From Oscheius tipulae (lineage: Eukaryota; Nematoda; Chromadorea; Rhabditida; Rhabditidae): a DNA stretch of 64,000 bases. The position numbers were made by a program, and so were the translations under genes. Positions within the stretch are counted from its first letter, which is position 1, and the number at the start of each line of letters is the position of its first letter. This document shows positions 46,254-57,525 of this stretch, one piece after another. The stretch covers positions 6,014,001 to 6,078,000 of the forward strand of contig JASJZH010000005.1 of assembly GCA_037178975.1 (NCBI GenBank). Direction: 5' to 3'. The notes under the pieces were generated by a model. That model searched no databases, had not been told where the DNA came from, and worked only from the letters and a program-made list of their open reading frames with translations.

Positions 46254-49200
46254 ACCCACGAGAGTTGCCAAGCAATCTAGTCCCGTTGTAAACAAACCTC
46301 TCTCCTATTTTTCAATGGTCCCCGAGTCACATGTACATATAATAACTCTTCTCTCCATAAATTGTCCTGAGCTTTGAAGCCACTTGGGTCTCTTTTTTGT
46401 GTTCTCTTTGTTTGCGCAGCACTAAGGCCATTCCATAGGTTATGAGGTGGGCCGGGAAACGTGAGAGCTTCGGCGGCCCTTATTCTGGCGCTTCCTGTGC
46501 CCCTTGGCGACCAAGCATCTAGGCCGAAAACGATGAGGATTTTGAAGGTGGGCTTTTTGACATTTTGAAAGGCTCGCTGCGAACATCAAAGGCTGGAATA
46601 AACCAGGACGCAAATACATACAGAGGTTCTATAACAGCCAACATAAGTTTCGATCGACATGACAATTTCCTGACAGCTGTCGTACCCGTATCATCTCTAC
46701 AGCAAAAGTGGCTATCGTACTATCTCAGCAGCTACAAGAACAGCATGGCGAGACAATACGGTTGCGACTACCCTTGCCGAGACTACGAGTGCGCCTTCTC
46801 GAATTGAACCAAACTGTAGCGATTGAGCCAATAAGATACAGAGCCCGTGGCTGTCTGGCGTTCATATCACCTGATCCCAAATCCAGAGGTTGTGCTTTGT
46901 GTCTCTCAACTTGTAGTCTAGTCATCGTAATCAAGTTCAAATTGATACCTGTGTACTTGGGAACGGAACCTGACCTACTCCACTCCAATTACACCCCGAT
47001 CTTGATCATGCTTCCTTCTTTATTTTTGCATCTCCGAACAATATTTATATCTAGCTGTTCATGTAAATCTCCCCGACGTTTTCTCTCTCTGCCTAATCAG
47101 AGTTTTCCACTCGGGCTGATTGCTCTCCTTCCGCGTCACACATACACACCTTCAATTAATTCCATTTTCCTTCTCTCAACCTGTGACTTTCCATTCAAGC
47201 TCTCTCACACGGAAAATGTCTCAAGGAGCTCTACTGAATTATGAAATCTCATGAGAAACTTCATTAGTATAGCAAACACCGGACAATTTTGCACCTGTAC
47301 TCATTTTCTGTCCGCGAATGTTTCTTGTCTGCTTTACGAAGGTTTTCTGAAGGTTAGATTCGTTTCGAAAGTTAGTATTCTTTTCCAAACCCTGTGCAAA
47401 ACCCTCTTAATAGATGTGCAAGCATCACGTCACGGTTTTCGCTCATTTGCGCCTTCCAAAACTTCTCGTTATAAACTATTCATGACTCCTCTTTCTTTTC
47501 CAATTACCTCTCAGAATTGCTGGGAAGGGCATCGATTAAGAGGAAATTGTCCTTTCTGTTCTGTCTCTTTCGCTGTTAAAAATTGATGTCAAAAGTGCAC
47601 CCTATTCAGAGTCAAAGAGGATTTCCGTGATCCTGTTGACGGACAGCATGATGGAGAATCAAAAGAGGAGAAATTCGAAAATAGAGGAATGGCTAAGTTC
47701 GGTAGGTTCAAATGGCCGAGAGACAGAAAAGAAGATCTAAAGAACTCACGAACAGGTGATACGATCGTCCAGTCAACTCTGTTAGTCTCTGGCCTGTCAA
47801 GATATTTCGTGTAGTGTCATGCCGTCTCTCGTCACTCAAAAATCATCGTATTTGTTCAGCTGAAAAGGGTTCGGTGTTGATAGCTCTTTCTGACTCACAG
47901 ACAAACCCCCTCCACACTTCGTAAGGCTTAGATAAACGATCAGAAAACTTTTCTCGAAGCCCTTTTCGTGACTGTGAAATTGATATTGAAGCCGTTCAAT
48001 GACAGAAGCCTTTCGTTTGGGTACACGACTTTTTATAGCTGGCTATGCAACATTTTCTGTACTTCTCATCATTTATAGCTGCAGATAGGTGTCATCCGCC
48101 TGATCGGATATCGGTCAGTCTCTGTTCAAGTTCAGTTCAAGAGCATGAGGCATTTTAACAGAAGTAGACAAACAGACAAGTAGTGTCCAGGGTAATCTCC
48201 TTTCGGAACAGGCTGTAGGAAGTTTGTAGTTTGTCCCGCCCCTATCTTCTCGCCTTGTTCTTCATGAAACTGTACAATCAGAAATCTTCTTCTTACTGAC
48301 TCATCCGCTTTACTAGTTTCCTGTTATTGTCATCTTCGCCTCCCCTTCTCTGCAAGGATCCCTATAAAAGACGACTCAGCGCATCTTTTCCTTATCAGAT
48401 AGAGTTTGCACTGACTCATCCTAGTTCTCTGTCAGGGTTCGGCGATTTCCTTCATAAACCGTGGGTGTTATTTTGTCAGTCAGCCCTGTTTCGGTTCGGT
48501 AGTTTCTCTCTCCTGTATATAATCCCTTTTTCTACCCCTCGGTGTCTCCCACGCCACTTTTTGTGAGCTCTGTTTGCTCCTTTCCCCCTAAGGCTCACGG
48601 ACGTGAGCTTTTTCCAAAAAGTCTCTTTCTTTGTCCCTCCGTGAGATGGCTCCCGACTGCTTATCGCTGAAAGACTTTGTGTCTGGCGGGATCCACCCGT
48701 TGGTCTTCTCGTCACATTTCCATGCTTTTATCAAAGCACACTTCTAAACTATGTAACACTTTTTATCGAAGACTGAACAGGATATAAAAATAGAATATTG
48801 GTCACACCAGGAACACAAGTTCTGCTACCTTTCGTACGGTGCCAGCACTTCACTTCTAACCGATCTTGCTTTCGCAGTTACTATCCACGAAATGTCCAAA
48901 TACTTCACTAATTGAAACGCCCCCTCTCTCATAGAAGCCAGTCAAGCAAGGTTTGATCTCTTATCAAAACGACTGAGTTCACAGCTTCGGAACTGTCAGC
49001 ATCTCTGACGCACCTCCTCCATCTCACAAAAAAAAATAGGTCTGAACGTCCGAACGAATTCGTCCTTTCTTCCCCCGCAGGCAACCTTTCATACTTTTGT
49101 CTGCCGTCACTTTGGCCATTGTTGTCCTATGTGTGATCATGCAAATGTTGGCCCGTTTTAATGCGGCGTCGCTCTTTTTTCCGAGGCCTGGCTGATAAGG

Positions 49201-51577
49201 CGAGTCACATAGAGCAGCGCCCTATGTATGACAGTGTGACCACTTCCGGATGTTTGCTCACCCAGCTCATTTCCTGGCAACTTATTCGATCTATGTATTA
49301 TTTTATTAGCGGGTAGTCGGTCGCCCCCCACCCAGTCTTGTCGGAAAAAATTGTTGTTCACCTTCTAAGCTGACTCTTTCATTATGGTGATACTACCATA
49401 TGGCCATCTTTCCTCTAGTAAATAGACACAGACCACCGCCACTCGCATTTGAACCCCTGTGTTACAGTAGAACTGCTCTCCAGTTAGTTTCCTGGAATTA
49501 CATCCTGTATAGTCTGTTCTTTGTTTACTCAGACACTCGTTTTTCTTCCGTCAATGCTCGCAACTACACAATATGCTCAAGGTGTCAATTTCCCGGTCGC
49601 CTTGGCGATCCGAAGGGCTTCTCTCAGTCTCCCTCGAAAAACCAGTCAAACTTATATTTAGAAAACGGTTCGTTGGATAGACCTTCTCCCTGACAGAGGC
49701 CAAGTTGCCCGCCTGTTGTTTACCTACTCTGTTTGATCTTTCTCACACAGTGGGCACGTCTTTTAACTTTTCGGGGAAAACTGACAGACAGTTTTCTGTC
49801 CTGTCTTGAACCTAGGATGATTGAAAACAAGCCTGTTTGCCCTGCCATGACTGTCTGTCATGAGGGTCGAGCAAAATACTCCTATCTCTGCCATTCAATC
49901 AAGGCATTTTCTGTTTTCATTCGTGTTTTTTCGAGGAAGACCTACCGTATACTAGTGAAGGAGTTTCTCCAATAATCCCACTTCCTTTCATTTAGAAATG
50001 AGGCTTGAGATATACTGCATCGTAACGAGTACTTCTGATAGCATCCAATAGCGGAAATTTGTTTTACAGTCAGTAGTCAGCTTTCCCGTATCATCTAAAC
50101 CAAATTGAGCTTAAATGTCACAACTCAAATTGTCTCTACTTCTGAAAATAGGCTTATTAGGGTGGGTATACCATTCATTCTCTATGGAAAATTTATCTAC
50201 GAATGTACTGTGTCAGGTCGTTTCCGATTTATCTCAATTATCTTAGTAACTCTATAGTAACAGTAACTCTTCTCACCTGGCTTCGAGACCAATAACAGTC
50301 CATTCTTGACTCATCTGTACTCTTGTTATTTTCTTTTGCATGCAGCAATAGATGGAATGGATAGCAGTTAGTCATTGTATTCCCACTGGAGGTTTTAGAA
50401 CAGACACTCTGAATTTGATCAACATTACTTGTAGAAAGAAATATCTGTCTCTATGTGTCAAGGTCATTCACTTGTCCATTTCTCAGAACCGTTCTACCAA
50501 GAAAAAACCCTTGTGCGGCTGTGATTCGTACCAGGACAAACACACTAGGTACAAGCCCACGCTCTCTACTTTCCCACGGGAACATTGCACGAGATTTCGA
50601 AACTCGCGATGTAATCTGCGGGCACAAATGTTTGTCTCTCCGATATCTAATCGGTGAGAGCAGAAATCGGAACTTGCAATACATTTCCCAATCGCGAGTT
50701 AGTGACCTCTCGAACTTGTGCTCCCCGTTGCCGCCGTATGATGACAAACAGGAAACTTCACATACCACTGCTTTTCAATTCAAGAGTCTACTGCCTGTCT
50801 GTTCCGACAAAAACGCGTGAACAAACAGTCTATTCTTAAGCTTGAGACGAACGCTGTCTGACTGTAGTCAGTTTGAAAACAGCACATTAGCATCTGCCTC
50901 TCACTCAGACCGTTCTCTGGTCTTGTGCTGCAAGGCTCTTGTGCTAGCGCTGTTCGAGAAAGCGTTAACTTGTGTCCATCACATGTCCCGTACCTATCGT
51001 GTGCTCTCGGTGTGATTCCTTTCATACCGCTCAGCTGCAGCCAAAACTGGGATAGCTTGAGATCTTTGATTGCAGAGGCTGTCTCATTAGATTGAGTAGA
51101 TTGTACTCCATTTGTCAACTGCCCACGATGTTTCTGTGTACCTAGCAACCTGTGCTACCATTATCTGATGTATCTGGGTGAAAATGGGATTCTATCTGTG
51201 CCCTATTGTACTTGACTAAAATTCTTAAGCAAGCACTCTAAAAAAACGCTTAGGTAATTCAAATGTCGGTTCGCTATTTTACTTGCCGTTTTGTAGAGTG
51301 TGACCTGAGTGGCTCAGTAATGTACAGTCAGAGTTATCATGGATTGGTTGTGATGGCAAAGCTGCCTAGTTGCTCTTCAAATTATAGTCCACACTATTTA
51401 AAGTAGATTACGATAGCCAGCACGACATTCATACCGCTTCATTTTTTTAACCAAGGTTTTCCGCAAAGTCCACAGACTAAAGTCGTGTGAACATCAGCTT
51501 GAGAAAGTTATATCACGCGACTTTTCTGTCTCATTTCCCACCTACTCACACCTTTACAAGCATTATCTTTTCAGAAG
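46254..51577. other. 5.3-kb region without a supported gene
   Basis: The longest gene-free stretch in the window. Several open frames of 60-180 codons exist (for example 46708-47244, 50455-50820), but none has a domain, a sensible start context with splice signals, or composition like the confirmed exons. It could hold regulatory DNA, non-coding RNA or untranslated first exons of the Ras-like gene. Confidence 0.45.
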
Positions 51578-52622
51578 ATGACTCAAAACGCCGGTGACGA
51601 TGAAAAGAAGGGAGTTCAAGTCGTGTTTCTGGGTCCAGCTCACAAGCAGGTTCTCTTCGAAAAACTCTGTCAAGCAGCAGCCAAGTTCGAGAAGCATGTA
51701 CATTACGATGATACCTATTACTTGACCCTGGAACAAGCTGATCGCTCACATACTATCCAGTTCACGGATCCTGGACTGGGAAAGACGGGTGGACGAGAGA
51801 TGGCCATCAGAGATGCTGATGTGGCAGTGCTGGTCTACTCCGCTAGCTCTGTGGCATCGTTGGAGCAACTGAAGACTCTGAAGGAAGACTTTGAGAGAAA
51901 GAGGGTGAGTTCGGAGTCGCACCCTAGTAATTTGATTCAAATATAAGCATGCTAATCACTTGGCTACGAGAACAAAGGTCCGGTGACACTTTAGACGAGC
52001 AGATATTCAAAAATTAGTCTATTGTACAAATGCATTTCCAGATGCCCATCCGCCTAATCTGTGATCTGGACGAGGTACTTGATGACGAAGATGACAGTGG
52101 CTCAACTGTTATCAGTTCGACGTCGGAAGGCTACGAATCTGATTTGGACAGAGAGAATAGAATCCGTCGTCATCCCTCAATGGAAAAGATCCGTAGAGCA
52201 GCCGAAGACATTCCAGCCGCCACAGATGGTGGGCGACAATTCGCAGTAGAGCTGGGGGAAAGCTGTGTCTTCATGCAAATCAACGGTTCCACTTATGCCG
52301 AAGCCGATGGATTTCTACGCGACCTTGTAGAAGTTTCGACCAAGAGGAAGAAGGGGTGAGTGCCGGTCATAGAGAGGAACTGAAATACACTGTTCAGAAG
52401 ATCCAAATCTCTTCTTCCTAAACTGAAAAGTAAGAGCAAGGAGAGAGACAGTTCCGTAGCTGTAGTGAAAGAGAACAATTCGACTCATTCTTCAGTCTCG
52501 AATGAGGAGTCGCCGACTAGAAAAGGCAGTAGACGAAATAGTCAGGTGAGACCTCTCTAACAGCGAGAATCAAGTCAAGTTTTCAGAATTCAAAGGAGAG
52601 TAAAGTCTGCAGCATCATGTGA
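51578..52622 (+). CDS. Ras-like protein with degenerate nucleotide-binding motifs and a CaaX box
   Basis: Ras-superfamily fold with lost catalytic motifs. Exon 1 (51578-51904) has the beta-1 strand VQVVFLGPAHKQVLFEKLC, where the P-loop GxxxxGK[ST] should be; the Gly-Lys-Ser/Thr is absent. TIQFTDPGLG stands in the DxxG position, and ADVAVLVYSASSVASLEQLKTL is the classic Ras beta-4/alpha-3 stretch. Exon 2 continues MPIRLICDLDEV in place of the NKxD motif, has an inserted acidic Ser-rich loop (EDDSGSTVISSTSEGYESD), then FAVELGESCVFMQI where Ras proteins have ETSAK. The C-terminus is basic and Ser-rich (KLKSKSKERD, RKGSRRNSQ) and ends KVCSIM, a CaaX prenylation signal predicting farnesylation. 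The start lies 3 nt after TTTTCAG. It most likely acts as a membrane-anchored pseudo-GTPase; loss of GTP binding is inferred from missing motifs. Confidence 0.75.
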
Positions 52623-53860
52623 GTGCCGTGCTATTTGGAACCCGGTGAAGAAGAAGATGTGGTAGCTTCACTTCAAATCAGATCTCCTCTACATATTCTT
52701 TACGAGTAAATAATAACAAATGTTGTGTTTAAATTGAATGTAGTTACGGGAAGACAGACGACAGGACATTTTTCATCCCTGGAAGTCTTTATTGCTTCTA
52801 CAAAACAATCCTGAGTCTAGCAAATTTTTGAGTATATGGAAATCGAAACTTTTTCTGAACCCCCAGAAAATCTCGAATTTTCATTTTCAAAGTCCTAATC
52901 GAGACTCGATGGTCGTTTTATCAGCTATGATTCCCACGCTCAAAGGCCACATCGACTTGTGGCGAGCGGATTTTTCGACACACACAGAGAACGTCTGGTA
53001 ACACATCTTTTAAGTCCACTTCGTCAGCTTTCTTCGAGAATCGCCCGGAATTCTCAAAGTCTAGATCCTCTGAACGTATTCAAAGATTCATTTCTATCGC
53101 ACTCGTGCGAACGAAAAGGGCATTGCGTATTCGTCTCTAAGCCAACGGTCAGTGAAAAAAGAGCCCATTCCTCTAAGATCTTTCGGATTTCTCCTTTCTA
53201 TCCCAGCCTCTTTACCATAAACATTCAGAAATTTTACAGGCAGACTTCACGAACGATCATCTATCCAAAAATCACGGGTGTTTGCGGTCTTCGTAGACGC
53301 TTCAAACAGGAAAAATAGGTAACCAGGTAAGAAAACTGTCAATTTTAATTTACTTAGAGGGTTTCGGAAGAGATTTTTTGGTCTATCTGCCGGTTTTTCA
53401 GAGTCAGTGACCTTGGACTTTCGAGATCTTAGATGTTCCTTCTTTTTCGAAGGTGCTTATAAACGGGACCATTGACGATTTGTCATCAGTCAATCAATCA
53501 AAAACACCTTTTGAATTTGCAACTCTATCGGGTCTATTGGAAAAACAACTTAAGTTGGAATCTAGAACCATAGTCAGCTGGTTCCCTACCCCTTTCGCTT
53601 TAATCAATTAAGCGTAAAGCTGAACGTCTCATTTGGCTTGGCTTTTCGAAAGTCTAAACAACGAGAAGCAAATCGATTTCTGATCAGAGCAGCGTCTGTG
53701 TTTTCTCCTCTTTCCTTTGTCTTTGTCTTTAACCTGAACTTAAACAGTGGCATCAGACAGTTTTTAAGTTTTTTTTTAACTGAACATCAGAAAACTTATG
53801 ACGCTTAACACGCTTTCCTCACTAAATAACGAGTTTCAGTTTTCATCTCCATTTACAAAC
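52623..53860. other. spacer between Ras-like and RING genes
   Basis: AT-rich, no supported gene. TTTCAG lies 21 nt before the RING gene start. Open frames at 52792-53318 have no domain. Confidence 0.45.
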
Positions 53861-55232
53861 ATGGCTCAAGTAGAGCAAAATCCTCAGGTTTGTCCAGTCA
53901 TACCATTCAAGGTTTGAAGAACTTTAGAATGGGCCTTCAGCCCCGACCCCGGATTCGCTGTTCATGGAGCATCTGAAGTGTTCCATCTGTCTTGAGACGC
54001 TCCGCATCCCGATCATGACGTATGTTTTCCTGCCAAACTTGTCTTATAACCAACTTTCAGCACTATCGGCTGTGGACACAAGTTTTGTGAGACCGACATA
54101 AAGACGGCTCTGACCGAGGATCGTCGTTGTCCTCTGTGTCGCGAAGTAGTACGTGAACTCTTTCACGACGTCTTTGCCGAGCAGATGCTCGAAGTCTACT
54201 ACAAGCAGAATCCCAGTGAGTTCTGACGTGATTTAGACTAACCTGTGTGGGTGTGTTTCAGATGTGGCCCAGCGTGAGAGATGTCCCCCGTGGACCGGAC
54301 CTGATCCGTTGGTGGACGTCGGTCACACAATCTTCGGAGGACGCAATCGAGCCTTCAACAGAGTCAACGTCCAAGTGCTGGCCCCGGAACTGCCACAGGC
54401 TGAAAGAGACGAAATTTCGAATAACATCGTCCGTTTGATCAATCGGGAGAACCGCATCAACGAGCTTGCCTCCTTCGATTGGAATGGCGCTGTTGGTTTA
54501 CGCCCGGCCGATTTGATAGCGGATGATTACGTACCCTTCTGGCCACCATACTACGATTTGGATAGTCTACCTCAACCGAATCCGCGTCGACCTCGAGTAC
54601 GACAGACTGCTCGAATGACCAGTGGTAGAGCATCGAGTAACCCTGGAAGGGGGGCCAGAATGTCTGTACCAAGCGTAGGAGGAGTTCGACGTGGTGCGGA
54701 TGCCTCTCGCTCTCGAAGAAATGCACCGTATGGAAGGGCTCCGCGGCAGACCGCTCGAATACGCGCTCGTGCTCTGAGTCCCGTGAGTGAGCCCAGACCG
54801 AGTCGTTCCAACAACGTAGGTTTTGTTAAGTCTGCATATAGAACAGAATGATGGAAACCAATAGTAATTATAATTTTTAGACTATCTCACGGAATGGCCA
54901 AGCTCGTCAGCTTGTTGGTCCGTCTTACCCTCCGACCTCTGCACGCACTCTTAGATATCTCATGAGGGAATTTAGAGTAAGAGCTCATATTTTTCAGTAA
55001 GTGCTCATAGTTAGTGTTTTAGGATCCGGAGACAATCCGTCGACTTCGATCCAGCCCCACCGGAACCGATTCAAGTTCTGCAAGTCTTCCTCGAGTCATC
55101 CGTACTAGAACTCCTCTTCGAGCTGCCACTCCTCGGACTCGTCGTCCGTCTACTCAGGACTCTCCTGCCCCGATGATTCTCCGTTCCGGTCGCATTTCTC
55201 AGCGACCCATTCTCTACGGTAGTAACTGTTGA
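53861..55232 (+). CDS. RING-finger protein (C3HC4), probable E3 ubiquitin ligase
   Basis: The N-terminal RING reads CSICLETLRIPIMT, then C-G-H-K-F-C and CPLCREVV (C-x2-C...C-x-H-x2-C...C-x2-C), all eight zinc ligands present, split by a short intron after PIMT. After it come a predicted helix (DVFAEQMLEVYYKQN), a middle domain with VLAPELPQAERDEISNNI and FDWNGAVGLRPADL that I do not recognise, and a long Arg/Ser/Pro-rich low-complexity tail (RRPRVRQTARMTSGRAS..., TRTPLRAATPRTRRPST) ending YGSNC. Five or six exons, with the stop at 55230-55232. The overall shape (N-terminal RING, basic disordered tail) resembles Polycomb or chromatin-type RING proteins, but this is only by shape. Ubiquitin-ligase activity is inferred from the RING. 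Confidence 0.8.
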
Positions 55233-55978
55233 TCATGCCACAGATACCTTGCCCAACTGACATCTGACATCTCTATTGTTTTATTCTCCCGCTTTACTAT
55301 TTCTCTATAGGTATTCCCTTGAGAACCGGGTTTCCCATTCTTCTTTCCAGTGAATTCCGTGTTGCCCCTTCCTGTTGTCACAACCATCGTTCTCCGTCTA
55401 ATAAATCCTCGGTTTAAACTGTTGAAGATAGATAATTGTCACTCAGTGGCTTTGAAAGGTGATGTCTGCCCAAAGACCCTTTCTAGAGATCCGAAGGCTT
55501 CGATCTCTAAAGAGGCATTTCAGTGCTATCTCGTATGTGGGACCACCCTCATCCCTGGTTTCTTAGCTCCAGTGCCATCAGAACATCATCTTGACATCGA
55601 CATTACCGATAAGAACCTATGACTGACAGAGTAATCTTGTCTCTTGGGATGTAGAAGGAACTGGGAGTCTTGTAGATCTTCAGAAGTCGAGTGGGTTCTC
55701 TGGACTACAAAGAGAATCGTATCATTTTATCGGTAGGTTAAAAAGACTTTCACAAATTCGGAAGCATGATCTGAACTCCCATTTTCAGCGCTTACGACGT
55801 CTGACTGACAGGTCACCTTTCTCGGATGATGTCCCCAGAGAGTTGGGAGCAGACACAAAGGCTGGGTGACAGCTTTCGTCCACCAGTTGAATCCTCTCTT
55901 TTTCCCCGGGAAAACCTCTTTCACCCCCGTACTCTGTCGGAGATAGTACTGAAAAAGAAACAAAAATATATTGGCCCC

Positions 55979-56015
55979 ATGAAATCCATTCCCCGAAGGG
56001 GGGAATGGATTTCAT
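55979..56015. repeat. perfect inverted repeat, 16-bp arms and 5-nt loop
   Basis: ATGAAATCCATTCCCC (55979-55994), loop GAAGG, then its exact reverse complement (56000-56015). It could form a stable RNA or DNA hairpin. No U-tract follows that would suggest a terminator. Confidence 0.9.
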
Positions 56016-57191
56016 TTTCTCAAATGGAACATCCTCTTCTCGAGGTCATTCGCCGGCCTCCCTCTCCAGCCTGCGGGTTATCTAATTTTACCAGAGGAGA
56101 TTGGTCCCATTTTGAGAATCCGTCTTCTGGGAGAAACTGGTGTTCCCTCCTCTTCCACTCGCAACTATATAACCCATTCCGCATCTTCATTAATCCCAAT
56201 TTATCCTGACCTCTTTTTTTGAGGAAGGAAACGACTCATTAGGTAGGGCGCAAAGATGCTGTAAAGGGATGACTATAGTCACCGGACAATGCAGAGTTTG
56301 ACGGAGATCGAGTCAGCGTGTGAGAACAAGTCCAGTTCCTTCCAATTGTTCTTCTTGTCAATGCAAGTTACACATAATCCGTGCAAGTTGTCTACTTGGC
56401 AATTTTCTCCTATTGGAAGCTTTGGAATAGGTTCACAACAAGTAGATGACATGGACAAGTTTTCCCACTGAACCGCTCTCCAGTATCACCAGATTAAAAA
56501 AAATCTCACGGTTATTTCGTGATTAGGTTGCGTGCGTTCTTGATTCTGTGAAGTACCGTCTTCCGGTTTGCCGCAGTTGGGGCCATCTGACAGCGAGTAA
56601 GACGCGAGCAGTACAAAAGTTCTCAAATCATTCTGGTCCTGTCTTTTTTCTAAACTAACATTTCTGCTATGGACTTGGTAAACCTTCGGTTCAATCCACT
56701 CCCTCCCTTGACCAGACAAACATATTCGTCTTATAAACAGAGTTCATCCATCTGAACAATACTATTGCTTATTTGCTCACCTTGTTTCACGAGCTAAAAT
56801 CCCAGTTTCTTCCTCCTTGTACTCACTGCGATCCTATTTCAGGGACTCCCTTTCATAAACAAATGCTAATCGAGGCTGCAGCGATTGTGGACCAGCTTCA
56901 TGCTTCCGTCCCTTGCTAATTGGGGGGAGTCTAAGTGAGTTAGTTGCGATTCTTTCTTCTGGGAAAATTTCGGGTGGGGAGGGGCCACGCCCTAGTTTTC
57001 GCCAGGAGCTATATTCCCTATTCCCTATAGTTTGTCCTCACGCTTCAGTATTTTACAAGTAACTTCTGGAAGTTTTACAACACCTTTCTTGGCTTTTGAA
57101 TGGACATTTTTTGAGCCATTATAAATGCCTAGCTCTTATTTTAATAGCTAAGAAAATGAAAACGCTCTTCGATATACATTACGAGAATAGG

Positions 57192-57230
57192 GAGAAGAAG
57201 GGACTTATAGACTTATAGTCCCTTCTTCTC
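57192..57230. repeat. perfect inverted repeat, 13-bp arms and 13-nt loop
   Basis: GAGAAGAAGGGAC (57192-57204), then a 13-nt loop containing parts of a tandem ACTTATAG duplication, then GTCCCTTCTTCTC (57218-57230). It lies about 300 bp upstream of the EGF-protein start codon. Confidence 0.9.
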
Positions 57231-57525
57231 ATATTGTTCGAAATCCTTTTCCAAAGCCCCAGTTTCCAGTTTATCCGAATGCCTGAACTTAGTAGCTTTG
57301 GAACATTAAGAATTATCCGACCTACATAATACTCTCACAAACTTTTTCTTTCCATCCCTTCTGACCTTTATTCTGTGAAGGAATCCATTCCATTTCGTAC
57401 CCATTCCCAGCCTCAATCCCTTGAAAACAACCTTCCCTCACCTCTAATTAATCCTTGTACCACCCGAACCTTGAAATTATCTATAAAAGACACGTGTTCC
57501 GTTATTCTATTTTCAGCAATCGAGA

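Larger units (their letters stand above)
55233..57525. other. 2.3-kb spacer with two perfect hairpins
   Basis: No supported gene. The 55350-55622 open frame lies in the likely 3' region of the RING gene. Two strong inverted repeats are listed separately (55979-56015 and 57192-57230). A TTTCAG is 8 nt before the next start codon. Confidence 0.45.

Noticed and set aside
46708-47244. 178-codon plus-strand open frame
   Set aside because: No domain, no splice or start context like the real genes, and Leu/Ser/Pro-rich composition expected by chance in this region.
55350-55622. 90-codon plus-strand open frame after the RING gene
   Set aside because: Begins at a GTG, not an ATG, lies in the probable 3' region, and has no domain.
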